This document shows, piece after piece, positions 5,478-7,950 of a DNA stretch of 7,950 bases. The first letter of the stretch is position 1; each line of letters starts with the position of its first letter. This DNA is from Holosporales bacterium (GTDB taxonomy: Bacteria; Pseudomonadota; Alphaproteobacteria; BNTO01). The stretch is from assembly GCA_031273545.1 (NCBI GenBank), contig JAISRQ010000158.1:1-7950 (forward strand). Direction: 5' to 3'. The notes beneath the pieces are model-generated. The model made no database searches, was not told where the DNA came from, and was given only the letters and a program-made list of their open reading frames with translations. The position numbers and the translations under genes are program-made.

Positions 5478-6161
5478 CTAGTTAATATCTTGCAATTCAC
5501 TATTTTCATCATCCGTGTCTACTCTGGCACACATGACTAGGTTATACGCTTTTAGCGCCAAACGACCAAAAAAATTATTAACAATCGGCTCAAGGGAACG
5601 CAAGCGTTCATTTATGAGTAGACTGCCATACCAACAAGCTTCCTGCCTTTCGACAAGGAAGTTAATCCTGTCGTACGCTTCCTGCTGCCCTCTAATCATT
5701 TCATTAAAGGTGCTCATATATCGATGATCTGCAATATCTGGCGGATTTCCTGTTCTTATTTCGTGATCCAACATCCTCCAGTACACCAACCCACCGCTCA
5801 AGGAATTGTATCTGCGGTAATACTCCAAAATCGCCCCACTCAAGAAATTCCAGTCTTCTTTAGACGAGACCGGGTTGCTCATAATCTTATCCAGTGCGTA
5901 AAGCAATTCGTCATATCCTCTCGTTAAACCATTCAGGCTCCCATCTGAAAAGTACGACCAATAGTCATACGACATACGGTAAATATGCCTATCGTACGTC
6001 TTTCTATCTCCAAAGTGAGGATAGTTTATCCTTGTAACGTCGGATAATTGAATTTGCGGACGCGCACTGTTGCACATGCATGAACACACGCAAGAAATAG
6101 CTTGTGTTACCAGAGTTAATATCCCTAACTGACCGATTGATAATATTTTTGTGCACTCCAT
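5478..6161 (-). CDS. Predicted exported helical protein, unknown function
   Basis: I do not recognise this 227-residue protein. The start is well supported by AAAGGAG about seven bases before the ATG. Residues about 8-27 (IGQLGILTLVTQAISCVC) are hydrophobic and look like a signal peptide or signal anchor. Four cysteines cluster at 24-30 (CVCSCMC), but no clean lipobox is present, so lipoprotein status is uncertain. The mature part appears all-helical and rich in Tyr, Trp, Arg and Glu (SYDYWSYFSDG, WNFLSGAILEYYRRYN, QQEAYDRINFLVERQEAC). It ends in an acidic tail (DTDDENSELQD). It stands alone between spacers of about 200 and 435 bp. Export plus lack of recognisable relatives would suit a lineage-specific host-interaction protein, but that is a guess. 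Confidence 0.75.
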   Translation of the reverse strand: MECTKILSIGQLGILTLVTQAISCVCSCMCNSARPQIQLSDVTRINYPHFGDRKTYDRHIYRMSYDYWSYFSDGSLNGLTRGYDELLYALDKIMSNPVSSKEDWNFLSGAILEYYRRYNSLSGGLVYWRMLDHEIRTGNPPDIADHRYMSTFNEMIRGQQEAYDRINFLVERQEACWYGSLLINERLRSLEPIVNNFFGRLALKAYNLVMCARVDTDDENSELQDIN

Positions 6162-6408
6162 GATACGCTCCTTTATTTCTAGTCACATTACATTTTTTTA
6201 CTTCTTAAAAAAGACAAAACACTTTACTCCTACCTGTGGCTATTATCTCACGATTATTCTTAATAAGAAGTTAATCATATAAAACGATGCAACAGTGTAT
6301 AAATAAAACCTGACCTCAACCTCAATGTATAGTGAGGAACATAGAAAATCCAGTGAAAAAATCAAGAAAGAATGAGTCGTTAGCTCTCAGTAATACAGCC
6401 TTATCGGA

Positions 6409-6485
6409 GTTCCCCATGACTATGGGGAGAAAACTGAAGAGTCGTACGCGTTTGTTTAACTAAAAAGTTTGCAATTGCGTGGGAG
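6409..6485 (+). repeat. Dispersed intergenic repeat, copy 4
   Basis: The order is TTCCCC-ATGA, GGGGAGAAAA, CTGAAGAGTCGTAC, GCGTTTGTTT (6448-6457), AACTAAAAAGTTTGCAAT. The ten-base core is exact at 1178-1187. AGAAAA-TGAAGAGT and GTTTGTAAC are shared with the spacer at 7777-7807, and GGGCCAC follows both. TCCCCAT (6411-6417) and ATGGGGA (6422-6428) form a perfect hairpin with a four-base loop inside this copy; the other copies do not preserve it. Confidence 0.4.
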
Positions 6486-6530
6486 GAGACTGGGGCCACA
6501 ATAAATGTGAAAACACAAACTAGTAATGGA

Positions 6531-6580
6531 AGCGTTTTCCTTTCTTCCTTCTTTAGAGAATTTGTCGTAGAGAAAACGCT
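6531..6580 (-). terminator. Nine-base inverted repeat just past pfk
   Basis: AGCGTTTTC (6531-6539) and GAAAACGCT (6572-6580) are perfect complements 32 bases apart, starting 17 bases beyond the pfk stop codon. The position suits a transcript end or an RNA-processing structure. On the minus strand no T-run follows; on the plus strand GTTTTATTA follows, so it would look more like a terminator for plus-strand RNA. Confidence 0.35.
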
Positions 6581-6596
6581 GTTTTATTATAGATTT

Positions 6597-7736
6597 CTAT
6601 ATACTTCCAAGGTATATCCCCAACGACTTTGCAACATGCACCATCTCGCCTTTCACATCGACTGTTTGCAGCACATTTGCCACTTCGGAAATATGAATAT
6701 CCGCCATCTTTCCATTTACCACCACGATAACTCTATTGAACTGTTTCTTCGCTATCAAATCCACGGCATGAACTCCAAAGCGATTCGCCAGCAGTCGATC
6801 CTTCACCCTGGGGCGTCCACCACGCTGCACATGTCCTAACGAGACAAAGCGCACATCTGCAGATACCTTTTCCTTTAATCGAGATGCTAAATTCTCCCCA
6901 ATCCCACGGTAGCGCGTTTGTTCTTCGTCGCCAATTGTTCCTCGCAAATGTTCGCCATCTGGAGTCTTCACTGATTCTGCTACAACGACAATTGCGTGAC
7001 GTTGCGGGGATTGGTACACGCGCTCTATATGTTTAGCGAGATCATCCATGTTGTAGGGGATTTCGGGAATTAAGATTGCGTCTGCGCCCGAGGCAACGCC
7101 CGCCTTCAGCGCAATGTGCCCAGCATCCCGTCCCATAACCTCAACGACCATGACCCTATCATGGCTTTCTGCAGTGAATTGTATGTTGTCTATTGCCTCT
7201 ATCACGACATCAAGCGCGGTTTCGTGCCCAATGGCAAGGTCAGTATATGCAACGTCATTATCTATAGTTTTAGGAATCGCAATAAAATTTACTTCGTTAT
7301 GATCCCCTTTTTTCTTTGTTTTGTTGTAAAAATCGTGAATTTGGTTCAGTTTGTTGAAACTTCCGTCTCCACCAATTATTACGATTGCGTCCAGTCCTAA
7401 TGTGTTGTACGCATTACAAAAAGCCTCATCCAAATTAGGAAAAGTTTTACCGCCATCTGCAAACGTTGGGGCATGGTAGTTTTTGTTACTGCGCAAAAAT
7501 GTGCCACCAGAGCTAACCCACTGATGATCGCAAACGTCTGGAGTAAGTTCGATTGTCTGAAGTGGACGCACCCACATGCCCCAATAGCCGCGCTGAATTC
7601 CTATTACGCGCCAGTTAAACGTCTTCGTGGCGTGGTGGGTTATTGCGCGAACGGTTGCATTTAAACCTGCGCAGTCGCCGCCGCTAACAAGGACTCCAAT
7701 GGTTTTAGGGGTATTAATTTCTCTTTTAAAAAACAC
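6597..7736 (-). CDS. pfkA: 6-phosphofructokinase, predicted ATP-dependent
   Basis: This 379-residue cytoplasmic enzyme phosphorylates fructose 6-phosphate to the 1,6-bisphosphate, the committed glycolytic step. Conserved blocks are GVLVSGGDCAGLNA (14-27), IIGGDGSFNKL (120-130), IPKTIDNDV (154-162) with the catalytic Asp159 and Asp161, MGRDAGHIAL (201-210), IPEIPYN (223-229) and LGHVQRGGRPR (300-310), the last three binding fructose 6-phosphate. Gly125 in GGDGS, where pyrophosphate enzymes have Asp, predicts ATP; Lys156 before TIDND is the residue of pyrophosphate and long-form ATP enzymes. Gly plus Lys fits the long ATP-type branch seen in actinobacteria and plants rather than E. coli PfkA. 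The start is a GTG with no clear Shine-Dalgarno; no ATG lies upstream in the open frame. Many alphaproteobacteria lack this enzyme. Confidence 0.95.
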   Translation of the reverse strand: MFFKREINTPKTIGVLVSGGDCAGLNATVRAITHHATKTFNWRVIGIQRGYWGMWVRPLQTIELTPDVCDHQWVSSGGTFLRSNKNYHAPTFADGGKTFPNLDEAFCNAYNTLGLDAIVIIGGDGSFNKLNQIHDFYNKTKKKGDHNEVNFIAIPKTIDNDVAYTDLAIGHETALDVVIEAIDNIQFTAESHDRVMVVEVMGRDAGHIALKAGVASGADAILIPEIPYNMDDLAKHIERVYQSPQRHAIVVVAESVKTPDGEHLRGTIGDEEQTRYRGIGENLASRLKEKVSADVRFVSLGHVQRGGRPRVKDRLLANRFGVHAVDLIAKKQFNRVIVVVNGKMADIHISEVANVLQTVDVKGEMVHVAKSLGIYLGSI

Positions 7737-7745
7737 TAAAAATAC

Positions 7746-7755
7746 CGAATATTCG
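7746..7755. promoter_or_regulatory. Ten-base palindrome ahead of pfk
   Basis: CGAATATTCG is a perfect palindrome nine bases upstream of the pfk GTG start, in the spacer shared with the divergent gene at 7829. It could be an operator half-turn or simply chance; nothing else supports it. Confidence 0.2.
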
Positions 7756-7770
7756 TTGTTGATTATTCCT

Positions 7771-7829
7771 TTTAGCAGAAAATGAAGAGTTTTGCGATGT
7801 TTGTAACACGATTAGGCAGGGCCACCTCA
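7771..7829 (+). repeat. Dispersed intergenic repeat, copy 5 (short)
   Basis: AGCAGAAAATGAAGAGT, then TTTGCGATGTTTGTAACACG, then GGGCCAC. It matches the copy at 6409-6485 in AGAAAA, TGAAGAGT, GTTTGT, AAC and the trailing GGGCCAC, but is shorter between the last two. It contains a 16-codon ORF (7783-7833) whose stop overlaps the start of the next gene as TCATGA. Confidence 0.3.
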
Positions 7830-7950
7830 TGAAAAATAGCCATCCCAACCAAGACCTTCGTGACCGTCTACGTTTATTTGATGGCCTGTTTGTCGTCGAA
7901 AAGAAGATTTCATTAGTAGTAAATGACGCTGCTCAAAAATTATGCACCAC
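7829..7950 (+). CDS. 5' end of an unidentified gene, cut by the window edge
   Basis: From ATG 7829 the frame is open to the end of the window (40 codons plus two bases). The visible start reads MKNSHPNQDLRDRLRLFDGL, followed by FVVEKKISLVVNDAAQKLCT. It is soluble-looking and partly helical, with no signal peptide and no motif I can name. AGGCAGG lies about nine bases upstream as a weak ribosome binding site. It runs divergently from pfk with a spacer of 92 bp, so the two may share a control region. Confidence 0.45.
   Translation, partial: MKNSHPNQDLRDRLRLFDGLFVVEKKISLVVNDAAQKLCT

Larger units (their letters stand above)
6162..6596. other. Spacer with several inverted repeats, no gene
   Basis: This 435-bp stretch lies between the start of the exported-protein gene and the end of pfk, both on the minus strand. 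It holds a perfect palindrome TTCTTA-A-TAAGAA (6257-6269), a strong seven-base hairpin (6411-6428), one copy of the dispersed repeat, and a nine-base inverted repeat (6531-6580). TGGGGCCAC at 6491-6499 echoes the GC-rich modules elsewhere. No convincing promoter for the exported-protein gene was found; TTGTCT and TGTAAT on the minus strand are 19 bp apart. Confidence 0.5.

Noticed and set aside
6507..6839. A 110-codon plus-strand ORF starting at GTG
   Set aside because: Most of it lies antisense to the conserved C-terminus of pfk, and it has no ribosome binding site or recognisable product.
6597..7736. Pyrophosphate-dependent phosphofructokinase
   Set aside because: The Lys before TIDND suggested it, but the deciding position is Gly (GGDGS), not Asp, which favours ATP.
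1..7950. CRISPR array, tRNA or rRNA gene, transposase or integrase
   Set aside because: No regularly spaced identical repeats, no cloverleaf or rRNA signature, and no recombinase motif were seen on either strand.

Overview
The window reads as chromosomal DNA from an AT-rich alphaproteobacterium, probably a host-associated or intracellular lineage such as Holosporales. The best taxonomic clue is the YebC protein, whose N-terminus (MSGHSQFKNIM...) and RAENMPNDN and GGNLG..GSVSFMF blocks look alphaproteobacterial from memory. The lineage is an inference; no database was searched. Genes are sparse: six confident coding regions are separated by long AT-rich spacers (about 280, 550, 660, 200, 435 and 90 bp).

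Layout. 1-281 is a spacer with GC-rich tracts. 282-1067 (+) encodes a predicted secreted, beta-solenoid-like protein of unknown function. 1068-1620 is a long leader region with a promoter candidate, two overlapping micro-ORFs and a long UUCG-capped hairpin. 1621-2664 (+) is a PLP-dependent threonine aldolase-type enzyme. 2665-3322 is the spacer between convergent genes; it has a doubtful 143-codon ORF, two copies of a GC-rich repeat and a hairpin with an alternative fold. 3323-4486 (-) is an MFS transporter and 4513-5271 (-) is yebC; the two are 26 bp apart and probably form a yebC-MFS operon. 5478-6161 (-) is a second predicted exported protein of unknown function. 6162-6596 is a spacer with several inverted repeats. 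6597-7736 (-) is a 6-phosphofructokinase whose active-site signature predicts ATP use. An unidentified gene starts at 7829 (+), divergent from pfk, and runs off the window.

No single pathway links the genes. Threonine aldolase (threonine to glycine plus acetaldehyde), phosphofructokinase and an MFS carrier would suit a bacterium with trimmed metabolism living on host nutrients, but that is inference.

The most interesting material is non-coding. A degenerate element with a core close to GAAAA-TGAAG-n(5-8)-CGCGTTTGTT recurs in most spacers, always in the same strand sense. A second module (GGGCCCCGGTATAC) occurs twice exactly and twice in altered form. The aldolase gene has an unusually structured leader. 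These repeats were aligned by eye only.
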